64,000 bases of DNA from Climacteris rufus (taxonomy: Eukaryota > Chordata > Aves > Passeriformes > Climacteridae), in contig VZRZ01000211.1 of NCBI GenBank assembly GCA_013398175.1, positions 403,533-467,532 of the forward strand. Reading direction: 5' to 3'. A program made the translations under genes and the position numbers. Numbering within the stretch: the first letter of the stretch is position 1; the number at the start of each line of letters is the position of its first letter. Below, one piece after another: positions 26,980-38,690 of the stretch. The notes below the pieces were generated by a model, which saw only the letters and a list, made by a program, of their open reading frames with translations, was not told where the DNA came from and made no database searches.

Positions 26980-29900
26980 ACATTTGAACAGCTCTGCAAC
27001 TAACCAAGGGAAAGCAACCTAGAGTTTTGTTTTTTCCCTCCTTGGCATCCATAGCTCATTTAGCTGTTACACAGTGGATGTGCAAAAATGGTCAGAAAAC
27101 CCCAACAAAAACTTCATAGCAGGCAGATCACCAAGAGAGTGTCAGCAGTGATGGGAAAGCCTCAGAAGGCTGTGAGTTCAAGTTTGCTTTGGCATAGCTG
27201 GAAGAAGCTTGCAGAATTCTACAAAGTGTTTTCAAACATCTGAACCACAGAAATCAGGGAAGGGGAGCAAAAATGGGAGAGCAGTACGGATTTTCACCAG
27301 CAAAGCCAGAAAGCAGAGAAGAGCATGGGAATGTAAAATGAAGAAAATAAAAGTCCCAAACCCCTCCTACTAATTAATTCTTCCAAAGGGATGAGGTCCA
27401 AGAGCAGGACTTCAGTGTTTGGAGACCTGTATTTTAGTCAAGTTTGGCTGCCAGCACTCTGACTTAGAGCAAGTTTCTACATTGCACCTACGTGTATGTA
27501 TGTACTTGGGGTTGGGCAGAGACTGTGGAAATCTACTAAAGAGTTCCTGTTGCCATCAAAAGGTGGTAGATGAGATAGTTCTCCTGTTCACACATGAGAA
27601 ATACCAGGTTGGGCCTTGCCTTTTCTTTTATTGAAGGGTATCTGCTACAGTAATTTCTTTGCTCCAGTCTTCATGTCTCCTTAGGGGGGTGATAAGTGAA
27701 TAGGTGTTTTGCAGGAAAAAACCCTCCTCTAAAGTAGTCTTGGTAGGGAGTTTAATTTGCTACAGTAGAACTGTAGCAAAATCTGCTGTTCAAAAAGAAG
27801 CAAACAATAAGCTTAATTCTAGATTCACTATGAAGTGTAAAATCTACTGGTATCATAGTTCAAAACTCATCTAGACTTGGAACCTTAGGCAACATGCTGG
27901 CCAGATTTCAGACCCTCTGATATGGCCGCCTTCTGCTTACTCACCACCTTTCAAGGAGTCTCCTACCAAACCCAGTGATGCTGAAAACTGCTGTTCTGAA
28001 TGTAAGGTATGATAAAAGGGCACAAATGCCTTTCCTTTTTCTCTTTCCTGGTCTGGCTCAAAGAGCTCTCATGTCTCTTCCCTTTGTGATTTAGTAGTCT
28101 GTGTGTGTAGGATTGATAAAAATGCATCATTCAGAGAGGAGCATTGGTTTGTTTCTAGCGTATAGTTCACAGATTTTTAATGCTAAATGTACTCCTGCCT
28201 TTTTCTTACTGTATGTGTTAACATTAACACAAAAGAGCTGAATCCACACAGCACTGAAATTAAAAAGGGTTTAAGAAAGACTTCTCACCAGATACTGTAA
28301 ATAGGACTTTCAAAGTAAGCCAATACTTCAGAAAGTGAGTGCAGGGTATGTTTGTACACTGACCTGACCATGCCCAGTGTTCTCTGTGTTGGACAAAAAG
28401 GACAGCACTGACACACAGCTCAGTGCACATACTTGGGAGATCCAGTCAGAGACACAATGAGAGGCACATGAGGTGTAAGTTTATGTATCTGTTTGATGAC
28501 ATGCAAAAAATATTAACTGTGTTATTTTGACACAGAATTGTGCTACTTTCTAACTTCAAAACCAGATCAGACCATGCTGAATGCTGAAACAATGCAACAT
28601 TTTTATCACCCTTGAAGTGATGAAGCACAGACTCAACCTTAACTTTTTACCTCTTTAAAGAAACCATAAAATCTAACCTGTATTTGAAAATAAAAGAGTC
28701 CCTGTGATTTTCTAATTAACCTCTCTCTTTGTTCCCAAAGGTAATACATGAGTTGCAAGCTTATTTCCCTCTCCACAAACTGGAAAGAATATCTAAGATT
28801 GTTACTACCTAATACTTGAATCACATCTTGAATGGTGCTTGACATCAGCAATCAGTCAGGTGCTTCCATGTCAAGATTTTGTTTTATTGCATAGCATGCC
28901 TAATACTTTAATTTTTGTAAATGCATATCTAACAGTAGCAATGGTAGTTGTATTGCTGTCTCTGAAGTTGGACCTTTCTTATTTTTATTGTAACTAAAGG
29001 CAGTTATTTCCTTCATTGAGCAGTATCATTTCATATAGGCACGTGCATGTCAGAATTGCTGTACTAGGCCAAACGCTAGTCCAGTCCTTGGTAGGTCCAG
29101 CCATGGATGTCAGAAGAGACTACAAACCCAAGCTAAGCATAAAATAGTTTTACCCCAGTAAGCTCTCCCAGGCTCCACCAATTTGCAATGAGGGATGCCC
29201 TGAGCTGGTGGTGGTATCTTTATCCAAACTCTGTTCTGATCTTGCTGCTCAGAAGTATTACCCAAGAGCACAGCTGATAAAAGAATGAGTTAATAACCAT
29301 GTCAGGAATGTGCTAACCAAATGGCAGTGTTGGGTCATAATTCACTTCCACTGGAAAAATCACAAGTGACTAAATGTTCCATATTTTTTATTTTGAGTGG
29401 AGATAATAAACAGTGAGACTGTCAAATGCTACACTAACATCTGTATGTTCCCCAACCTTTGCTTCTAACGTGAAAGACACAGACTCTAAATTACTTACAG
29501 TCAGCATAAGAAAGATATGTTTGCTTATCAGACTGTTTTCAGACTTTTTGGAGGCTCAAATGGTATCAAGTAGATTAGCAAGAATGTTTTTACAAAAGGC
29601 TCCGTTTTCCCTGTTGAGGTGTCTTGCTTCAAACACTCTGCTTGTGTTGGACTTACCAAGACATGTTTTTCAGTCAAGTTCCTGCAAGACAAGCTCCTGC
29701 AGACCAAAGCCATTACCCCACGCTCTTCCTGTGTGCTGATCTTACAAGGGCAGAGAGAGGACTGCAGGCAAGGCTGACAGCTTGCACTGGCTTTCCTGCA
29801 CCTGGGCTCAGCTGGGGATTGCATTGTCTCTGCAGACAAGCAGAAGAGCTTTCCCCAGGGGCTGTCCAATGTAAATTTAAACCTCAACCATTTTTTGATC

Positions 29901-31607
29901 TTGTTACTATGATGTAAGCAGAATAAAGTATGGGGGAAATATTTTGAGATAGACAATACAATTATTATTGCACTACACTTGTTAATTGTATTAATCTTGC
30001 TTTTCTTCCAAGATTTTGTTCACTGCAAAAGATAGACTTAGAGTCCTGTAGAGAGCCTGCATCAATCTCAAAGTATCCACTGCCACCTCAATGTTTTCTG
30101 TCAGCAGACTTGAAAAGACTAGGTGCAAAACTGAAATTAGTTCTTAGTATACATGGAAAGAATAAAGTGTATTAGATGCCAGAGGCTAAAGTGGACACAG
30201 CTTAAAAGGGCCCTTAATATATGATGATTTCTCCTATTTATTTTCACTAGATTTGGTGAAGATGGGTGAGGACTGAACCTTAGCTAAAGAGATATAAATA
30301 TATGCATACATGCTGCTTGATGGCTTTATAGTGCGAATCCAGCTCCTAGCACTTGCATCGTAAAATCTCTTACAGAGATGAACTGTATAGAAAGATTTTT
30401 ACTGCAACTCCCCAGATACAGATACTGCAATTTTGAGTGGCTTTTAGGCTCTCTCTGAGGGGTGTGTTAACAATTTCTTTGCACCTTATGCTTTTTCAGA
30501 CACCTGAATGAGAGTTTCAAAAGCTTGATAGAAATCAGTACACTTGGGGCTGCAGGTCTGCCAAAGCACTGTGAATATCTAACATGCTGTGTTAAAGCTT
30601 AGCAGCAAGATGGAAACCTTTCAATTCCATTGTACTTTCAACTGCTGCCAACCTGGCACTCCAGTGTGCAAGTTTTGAATCAAGCCTGGTGTATTTTTTT
30701 TCCAGGCAGATTTTTTTCCTTACTGTAAAAACTGACTGCTCTATTTCCGAATAACACTTCATTTAGGGCATAAAAGATGGCTTGAAGGAGCTCTAGGACA
30801 AGCCTTTGGTGACTTAAAAAGAAGAAATTATTTCTTACTAAATACATTTTTTTCAGTATACACATTTTTTATATTGGAGAGATGAACACAAACACTGGAT
30901 ATTTATTTGCCTTTTTCTTACATCTGTTACTAAAATAACTGAAATGTTCTAAATAATGAATATAAGGAGGGGCACCAAGTGCTTCATAAGCAGCTGGTGC
31001 TTTAGAGCGTCTCTGGATTTGGAAGTTGAGTTTCAGACATCAAAAGAGGTTTTGCTTTCACAAAGTATAACTCATCAATCTGTTTTTCAGGTGTTTAACA
31101 CAGTAAATTAGGGGATTTTTTGTACCTTTACTTCTATGATTTTTCAGAAAATCAGGAGTACAACACAGGTACGCAATACCTAGAGCCAGAAGTGAGGAGA
31201 GTATTTTGTTTTGTAATTTTTTTCTATAATCCCTCTGGCTGATTATTCAAACATTTAAGAACTTGAACTCTTAATCTAATGCTCTGTATTGGCATTGAAG
31301 ATAGATCGCTGATCAAGACAAGAAATTTTAAATACAATGCAGAGATATATGTGATTCTGTATGTGTCAGGGAGATGGAAAAAGAGAGAGAGACCCTCAAC
31401 ATTTGTCTGTGACTCCAGTGCACTAATAATGTGCTGGTTGCAAGCAGCTGATTCTCTTCAAGTATGTCTGACCTAGCAGATGTCTTGAAGTTAGGGAGCT
31501 ATGACCTCAAGCACTGGCTCATGGAGAGGTTGGCTCCCAAAGAGGAGCTCCCAATGAGGCAGTCAGAGAAAGAAAATAAGAAAGAAAAATTGTTTTATTT
31601 GTTGCAT
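26980..31607. other. Noncoding stretch, no recognised gene
   Basis: No exon recognised on either strand. Overlapping ORFs near 29.4-29.95 kb show no family signature. One possible ancient repeat (29050-29215) is listed separately. Confidence 0.6.
29050..29215 (+). mobile_element. Possible ancient amniote interspersed repeat, decayed
   Basis: CAGAATTGCTGTACTAGGCC followed by TAGTCCAGTCC resembles, from memory, the start of an old repeat common in reptile and bird DNA (type AATTGC-ATACTGGGTCAGACC). About 110 bases on, AGCTCTCCCAGGCTCCACC and ATGCCCTGAGC fit a later part of the same type. The match is loose, and family and borders are uncertain. Confidence 0.33.
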
Positions 31608-31619
31608 CCGGTTAACCGG
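31608..31619. promoter_or_regulatory. Palindromic Grainyhead/TFCP2-like site
   Basis: CCGGTTAACCGG is a perfect 12-bp palindrome with an AACCGG half on each strand, continuing into ACCGGTAAC. AACCGGTT is the core bound by Grainyhead-like factors. Two CpG in AT-rich, CpG-poor DNA make a chance match less likely, but binding is inferred. Confidence 0.4.
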
Positions 31620-32114
31620 TAACAAAACAAGCAGAAAAACATATACAATTATATCCTGAGTTTCAAGAGCTTCAATTCCAAACTTTGTTTGACCTGGTTA
31701 CTCTGGGCTGGCTTTAGAAAATGAAATGCTGTCTTTCCTCCTTAGACTTGAAGACTGTTTCCTGCCTGGGATTTATGGCTAGTGGTGGACCTCAAAGGAC
31801 TGCATAATGTTCAGTATCAGAGGAAATGAAGTAGATTTAGCTGCGAACACAAACTGAAAAGGGGATTATCAGCAGATTTCTGCAGTGCTTGTGTGTATCA
31901 CACGTAGCAGACTCTGAGGAGTTTTTTTCCCCCTCTTCTTCTGGCTTGTTTATACTCAGTAAATTGCATATCTGGGGACTGTATGCTGTGGTCAAAATGT
32001 CATCAGTTAAAATTTGAGCAGTGTTAAGCTGGTTACATTGCTCTAAAATATTCCACATTGATACTGTCCTGTTCCCATACAAAATATGGACACTGGCTAT
32101 TTCTCCTGCAACTG

Positions 32115-32246
32115 TTTGGTGGGGGTGGTGTGCATGTATGTGTGTGTATTTGGGGGTTTGGGGGGTGTGTGTTTTTGTTGTTTTTTTTGTTTTGTTTTGT
32201 TTTGTAGGGTTTTTTTGTTTGGTTTTTGTTGTTGTTGTTTTGTTTG
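32115..32246 (+). repeat. GT- and T-rich simple-sequence tract
   Basis: G-rich start (GGTGGGGGTGG), a short TGTGTG run, two G runs (G5-T3-G6 around 32152-32165), then TTTTG and TTG repeats. The ORF through it has an improbable Val/Phe/Cys composition and is not a gene. The G runs might form a quadruplex on the plus strand. Confidence 0.85.
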
Positions 32247-35200
32247 AGTTATTCTGTGGGGTTTGTCAGCAGAGCACTGAATGACCCATGCGGTTTCAAA
32301 CCAGGCTTAACCAATGGCAGAAGTTGTGCTGAAGAAGTCATTGGGAATAAGATACAGCTGCCAGTGGGATGAATGTAAATAGAGGGTCAGTAACAATTTT
32401 TCCCTTCCAATTGGTGTCTGATTTGAGGACAATTGAATATGAAGTGCTAAAACATTATGGGGTTTAAACTTTCTTTTAGTGAGAGTCTCATAACTGATGC
32501 AGAGCTTGACAACAGTAATATTTTGCATTTGTTGTTATTGTGCTTTCCCTGAAGTACTATACAGATATTACTTTGAATTCCCAATTCTCCTGTGCACATT
32601 GGAATAAGCCTGCATACCAGTGCCTGACCTCCTAGGCACCCTGTGTTCAGCCCCTACAAAAAGCCTGATTATTTTTTGGAAATCACTGGGCATCCTCCCC
32701 CAGGCCACCTTAAATAAGGATGCAGCAGGTCACTTTGCAGTAATCACTGGGCAGTTTGGGTCCCTGTACATTTCTGAGATGCTGGCTGCTGCCAGGAGGG
32801 AGAATGCACAGCTGCTTCATCATGTGGAGATGCACTGCAGTTATTTGGGTGGAACCCCATGGAGGAGTTCAAGCCTTGTAAACTCTCCAGAAAAGTTGGC
32901 CTGTGGTCTTGTTACATCTTGAGCACTTTGGTTGCCTCTTTCTTTCATTTTTATATATTTTGTAGGAATAGGAAGCCACTATTGTTTCTCAGGTTATAGC
33001 ACAAAACAAAAGCCAAAACTTCTACTAAGAAAATATGCAATATACTGAGTAGGCATAATTTTCTTAAATTTATGGTTTTCACAGTAGGCCTCTGCCTACC
33101 TGTAGTTTTTGGATATAAAGCACAAAATATGGCTGAAGGAGAACCTGTGTTAAGGGGAAAAAACTTTTCCAGATCTAGAACAGGACCTCAAGGGGAAGAA
33201 GGCTTAATTCCAAAAGCCACATAGGACATGTTGTTGCCCTTCTCAACACTGTTGCAGGGATTACTAGTTACTCTTGCCTTAAAAGGAATGTGGTAAGGCC
33301 AAGTTATTAATTTTAGTCTCTTCTTATTATAAAAATGTGGGTCAAACAGAATAAAAAGAGTGTAAGAGGAAAAATGGACTAAGTTTAATTACTGATCAAG
33401 AAACCTCTCTTTGAACTTAAGGATTAAGGACAGCAGAATATGGCAAAATATTTGAGAATGTAAGGGCTGTGTCTTTGGTACTTGATACCTAAAGCTCTCA
33501 GCATGAGAACAGAAATCATAGAACAGCCAAAGTTTAGGTGTTTGTATGTGTCTTCTGTCATAAGCCTAACCACCCAAGCAAGCAAATTCTTAAATAAATA
33601 ACTTCAAAAGCACACGAAAAATTATACAGAAATCAGATAAATTTTGCTGGATTGTGGTCTTGGGATTCCAATAGTAAACTTACTTTGAAGGAACCTGAAC
33701 TTTACCTATTTTTTTTCCTTAGAGAGGAAAATAAGCATTCTTTTCTCAATCCAGTTTCATTCCTCTGTAACGTATGAGTAATGCATGTGGGGAAAAGTTC
33801 AGTGCTTGTTACTCTTCCTAACACTCAGACTCTTTTAGAGCAGACAAAAAAAGAAAAGAGCCCTTGCTGAATGAGACTCTGTGTCTATTGCTTAGGATGG
33901 CTCTCATTTCCACATTTCATGTGGAAATACGTGTGAAAGCAAAAGAGACATCTGCACCAAAGAGCCCAGTAACCCAGAAATTTCCTGTCCCATTCTTTCC
34001 TATGAAGAATGCAGGGATTTGGGAGCTCTCAAGACAAACATGCATCTATACTCCCATGTAAGACAACTGTACAGCTGCCAAGACTGCAAGGTGCCACAAG
34101 AGTGTAATTTTTTCTCGGTGAAACTATGCTAGGAATGGATAATCCTCTCTTTTATTTATATATTAAAAATATATTTGAAAAAAAAATCCATTAGGTTATC
34201 CATTAAAGTCAGATAGATACTAAGGTAAACAAACATGAAAATGGCAAATTTCTAGGCTGTATGATTGTTTCATTGAAACTAAGAATTTGTGACAGTTTTT
34301 GCTGTAGTGCTTTATAATGCTTGCTCATATGCACGAGAAAAGACTGATTGGTGAGGCTGGGTGTTGTCTTTTTCTTCTGGTGATGATATAGGATTACATA
34401 AAACTGGAAGTAAACAGTTGTCCATCACTCAGGACAAAGATATTTTTCTGCTGAGTTAACTACAGATGCAACTAAAACCAGAGCTGTGATACAGACTGGG
34501 ATGAATGGTTGTAGGAGACCTATGGAATTACTGATGTAACACAGACGTTCCTGGCAGCTGGGGAAGTTAGAGACTGTATACCTATGGCTTTGTTCCCATT
34601 CAGTTTGAGAACTGGCAGACATCCCATTTTTGTCCTGCACAGCACCCTGATGCCAACTGTGGGTTGTCCTCCAGTACAGCCACTGCTTTTTCTTGGGAGC
34701 ATTGCTCTCTGGAAACAGTACCTGTGAAAAAACTGACCCATTTACTTTTCTACTTTATCTTATTTCTTCAGCTGTGAAGAAATAACAGCAAGTACAGAAA
34801 GCCTGTTTCCAAGTGACATTTACCCTTTCATTGGGGAGCACTAGAACATTGCTTTCTGGATCCTGACTGGACATAAAACCTTTTATGCAAGATTGGCCAG
34901 AAGAACTCTTAGAATGCACCTTGTTGGACTAGCCAAAGGAAATACGCTCTTCTTTCTCTTTGCTTCTCTTCTTCCTCCCCCTGCACCTCTTTCATTGTAT
35001 GGCAGTGGTGGAAAGGAGGAAGGTAAAAGACAGGAATAAAGATAAAAGATCAAAGAAGTTGATATCATCAGACTAAGCAACTGATTTTCCCCATTGTATT
35101 TAAAATCCATACATTAAAAAATTTGAAAGCGTAGGTGTGCAAACATGCTCATCTGCACTGATGTGAACTGAACTACTCTGCTGCGACCTGCTGTTAGTGT

Positions 35201-38200
35201 CTTCATGAGAACACTCCATCACTAGCAGGGACCAGTTCAGTAAACAGTTGTGAGAAAACAGTGTTTTAAATAGCACCTTATTAATACTTTGTGCTTGTCT
35301 TCATGGTTTGGTTTTTCTTCCTTTTCTCTCTTTTCTACTAAAGGGTACTTAGCTTCTATGATGGCACTCTCTTTCAGAAGTTAAAATCAGTCAGCTAGAG
35401 TTTTTGTGTGGAAAAAAATAATAATCTTATGTTCCAGTCTTACAACTGGATTCATGAAGGATGACCTGTAGCACAGTTGGAAATTTCCCTGAAGGTTAGG
35501 GAAAATCTTTATACAAACAAGTATCTGACTGAAAACTCAAGACCTTGTATGTTTTGTCACTTACTCTAAGACCAGAGCTGTAGTCAAATGTCCTGCTTTT
35601 TGAAAAGGAGCATATAAAAATTCAGTCATTTATCTTTAATGAAATATCTATTAATTTTTAAATTAGAATTAAATATCAACCTTTCCTCATGTAAGCACTC
35701 TGAAGCAAACACATGTTCAGAAAGATGAAAAGAGGATAAAGGCATTTGCTGTATATTGGCTTGGGATCATTTTTATCAGTTGAAATACCACAAAAATGGT
35801 TCCTTCTACCATGTCCCCAAGAAGGAGGCATGAATCCGATAGAAACATCTGTGACTGAAAAATGTGCTGTGCTCTGGCCAAGCTGTCACTGCAGAGTGAA
35901 ATATGGAGTAAGTGAAAGTACTGCCCGGAAAAGCGAGTAATAGTAAAGCTGTACAGATGTGTGAGAGAGATTTCTCTTCTGCTCAGGGATACCTCCTGCC
36001 AATGTAGGCCAGGGAAAGAGAGGAGAGGAGAATAAATGCTCAGGGCTGAATGGAAAATAAAGAGGAAAGAGAAGGAAATCAAGTGGCAAGTGAGGGAGTG
36101 AAAAATACACTATTAAAAAAAAAAAAGACAAAAAATGTTTTGTCAGCATTCAGGTTTTTTTCTTACGTCTCTCACAACACATTGCTAACTCTCCTTGATA
36201 TGTCAGCCAGCCACCTGGCACCCTGTCCTGCAGTACACTAGCTGACAAAAAGAAGAGAGCAATGCGTTTTAGGAATGGCTGAACCAAGCATGGTATCTGT
36301 ATGCAAAACTTTAGGGTCACCTCCAAGAGCTCATTTAGTGTACAAGTTAAACAAATGTAACTAGTATTTCTTCAGATTTGTGACTGTTTGAGTTGTCCAG
36401 TACAGATTTCCCTCTAATCTGGCAATATAGTTCTGGCCAATTCATTCTGAGAGGGCTAAAATCTGCATTGGTTATTTTGCTTGTGTAGATTGGATTTGTA
36501 AAGGCCCTGCTACCTGTTTAGATTTGGGCTGTGAGGAGGCCAAAAGGGTGATCTGTGAAAATAAAGGCCAGTCAGCCTCTCTTCAAACAATTCCCCTGTT
36601 TATACACAGTAAGTGAATGAGCACATGATAGAAATGCAGAGTGGGAAAACTGGAAGTTCTCCTAGCTCTTCAACAGATTAAGATATTTAACAGAATTAGA
36701 AAATAACACACTGAAAAGATTTAAAGGAAATATGCATTATACAATGCATAGTTCCAATCTTTGGCACTCACTGAGACTGGGAACTGAACTGGATTCAAAA
36801 CCAGAATCAAGGATTTATAAAAACTGAGAACAATGGGTTAGGCATGGTAAAAACTCATCTGCAATTAATAAAAAACCATATTCAGCAGAACATGTGGCAA
36901 CTGCAATTCATAAAACCATGTGACAAAGATACACTTTGAGAATTTACATCCACTAGAGGATTTTTTAAAATTTCTTGAAGTATCTGTTTAGTCATTGCTC
37001 TAAGAGTGATCTCTCTTTTGAGGCTGTTTGTGTCAAATAGTCTGAGAAAAGGTGCTGGGTAGCTCCAAACTCTTGGCAGTATTGGTGGAACTTAGACAGC
37101 CATTGTTACTGTGATGGTGGAAGACTCCATGGAGAGGGTTGGAAACATGAATAAAGAGTGCAGGATTCCTTGGGAGCATAGTTGAAGGCAAAGATGAGCT
37201 TGTGAAGAACTTGGTGAAAACCAAGATTCTCACAGGAAGAGGACACTGACAATTATGCTAGTGTTGGGGGAGAGACAGAAGAGAATGTAATCAGAACAAG
37301 GGAGAGATCTGAACTTAACTAAAGTGGCATTGTGCTGCAGGCGTGCTGCTATTTTAGTCAATCTCCTGGAACTGCAGGGTTATTTACTGGAAATCCAGCC
37401 TGAAAATGCATTCTTTGTGTAATGCTCTAAGTAGGAAGCCACCCCAAGGGATGCGAATTACCAAATACTGTGACATAATGGTGTAGAAGATAAACCCAAA
37501 CAAACCATGACTCTCAAAGGCATATAGCTAAATATTTATTTCAGAGTCAATTTAAAACCAGGATTTTCATCCAGCAAGAGCACACAGTAATCCTGCAGGT
37601 CTAACTTGGCTCTGCTGTTTGCTCACGTTCTGTTCCCGGACGGGACAGATTTCAATGTTCGTACGCTTGGGTCTGCAGTGGGGTCAGTCCTGCCTGAGTC
37701 AGGTAACAGAAAGGGCACTTTTCACAGCACTTAACAGTGCAACACCTATTCAACATACATTATGGAAATCATAACCCAAGTTTAGTAAAAAATTATGTGG
37801 AACAGACAGGATTTATAATTTACACAGACGTTTAATAATTAAAATACTATTTAATTCTTCAAGCAGTCTCAAATTAAGGTTTCCTGGAATTCATCCAGTA
37901 GTAATGTGGCAAACTTGCCTTTTATCAATTTGAGACTCACCACAAATCAATCTGTTACTGACAAGCAAATTTCTGAACATTTGGATTTCTTCAGGGATGT
38001 TTTGTGAACATTTATTCTCTCACTGAATGCTTTTTACTTCATGAATAACCATAAAGATGAAAATGCAATTATTTTTTGAGCACGTGGCCTCCTGAATGAA
38101 TAAATGTCTCATCATTTATCTTCATCTGTGGACACCTCGATAACTGGTCTCTCCATTTTATTTTTTTATACCTCACAGAAAATCTGTGTGTTAGATAAGA

Positions 38201-38629
38201 TGCTATGATAGCCTAACAGATGAATTAAAATTCTTGGCTACCAAAGGAACAGTAGCACAAATGTCTATTTGTGTAACTTGGTATTTACACATGTAGAATT
38301 CTTGCAATAAAAGACTGATTTTTTTGGCATAGCAGTTCAAAGATGAGCAGGTTTTATGAATTTAACTGTGGAAGTCTGTTATCAATTTCCTACATAAAAA
38401 AATAAAAGGAGATACTAGGATCACAGTCAGTTCCTCAACACTGGCTATGAGTTTTTGGTCATAAGCTTAATATGTTTAACTGGTTGGCAAGGCAAATCAG
38501 CTGTAGGTAGCAGATAGTAAGTTTCCAAAATTTTGATGGTAAAGACAAATTTTAGAAAGGTATGGCTGAGAGGATGGTACACTGAAGAGCTTTTTTATTA
38601 GTCTTTTTACGAGCTTACAGAGACCCAGA
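32247..38629. other. Noncoding stretch, no recognised gene
   Basis: No exon or repeat family was recognised. It has a nearly pure pyrimidine stretch at about 34947-34990 and purine-rich sequence at about 36010-36130, ending in an A run at about 36116-36126. Short ORFs show no family signature. Confidence 0.6.
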
Positions 38630-38690
38630 GGCTTTAGGAAGGTGAATGTCATGATCCCCACTTTACAGATGAGAAACAAGTTGCTGCTTG
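38630..38690 (-). mobile_element. MIR-like SINE fragment
   Basis: ATGATCCCCACTTTACAGAT followed by GAGAAACAAG closely follows the well-known MIR core read in reverse (ATTATCCCCATTTTACAGAT, then GAGGAAACTGAGG). Only about 40-60 bases are recognisable. MIR is an ancient tRNA-derived SINE present across amniotes, expected to be this short and diverged in a bird. Confidence 0.55.

Noticed and set aside
26936..27100. Processed retrocopy with a poly(A) tail on the minus strand
   Set aside because: The tract is T-rich with spaced G and the adjacent sequence has no recognisable gene or SINE.
32021..32284. ORF with a Val/Phe/Cys-rich, membrane-like tail
   Set aside because: The tail is the translation of a GT- and T-rich simple repeat.
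33277..33286. CArG box CCTTAAAAGG
   Set aside because: A match to this degenerate motif is expected several times by chance in 64 kb.
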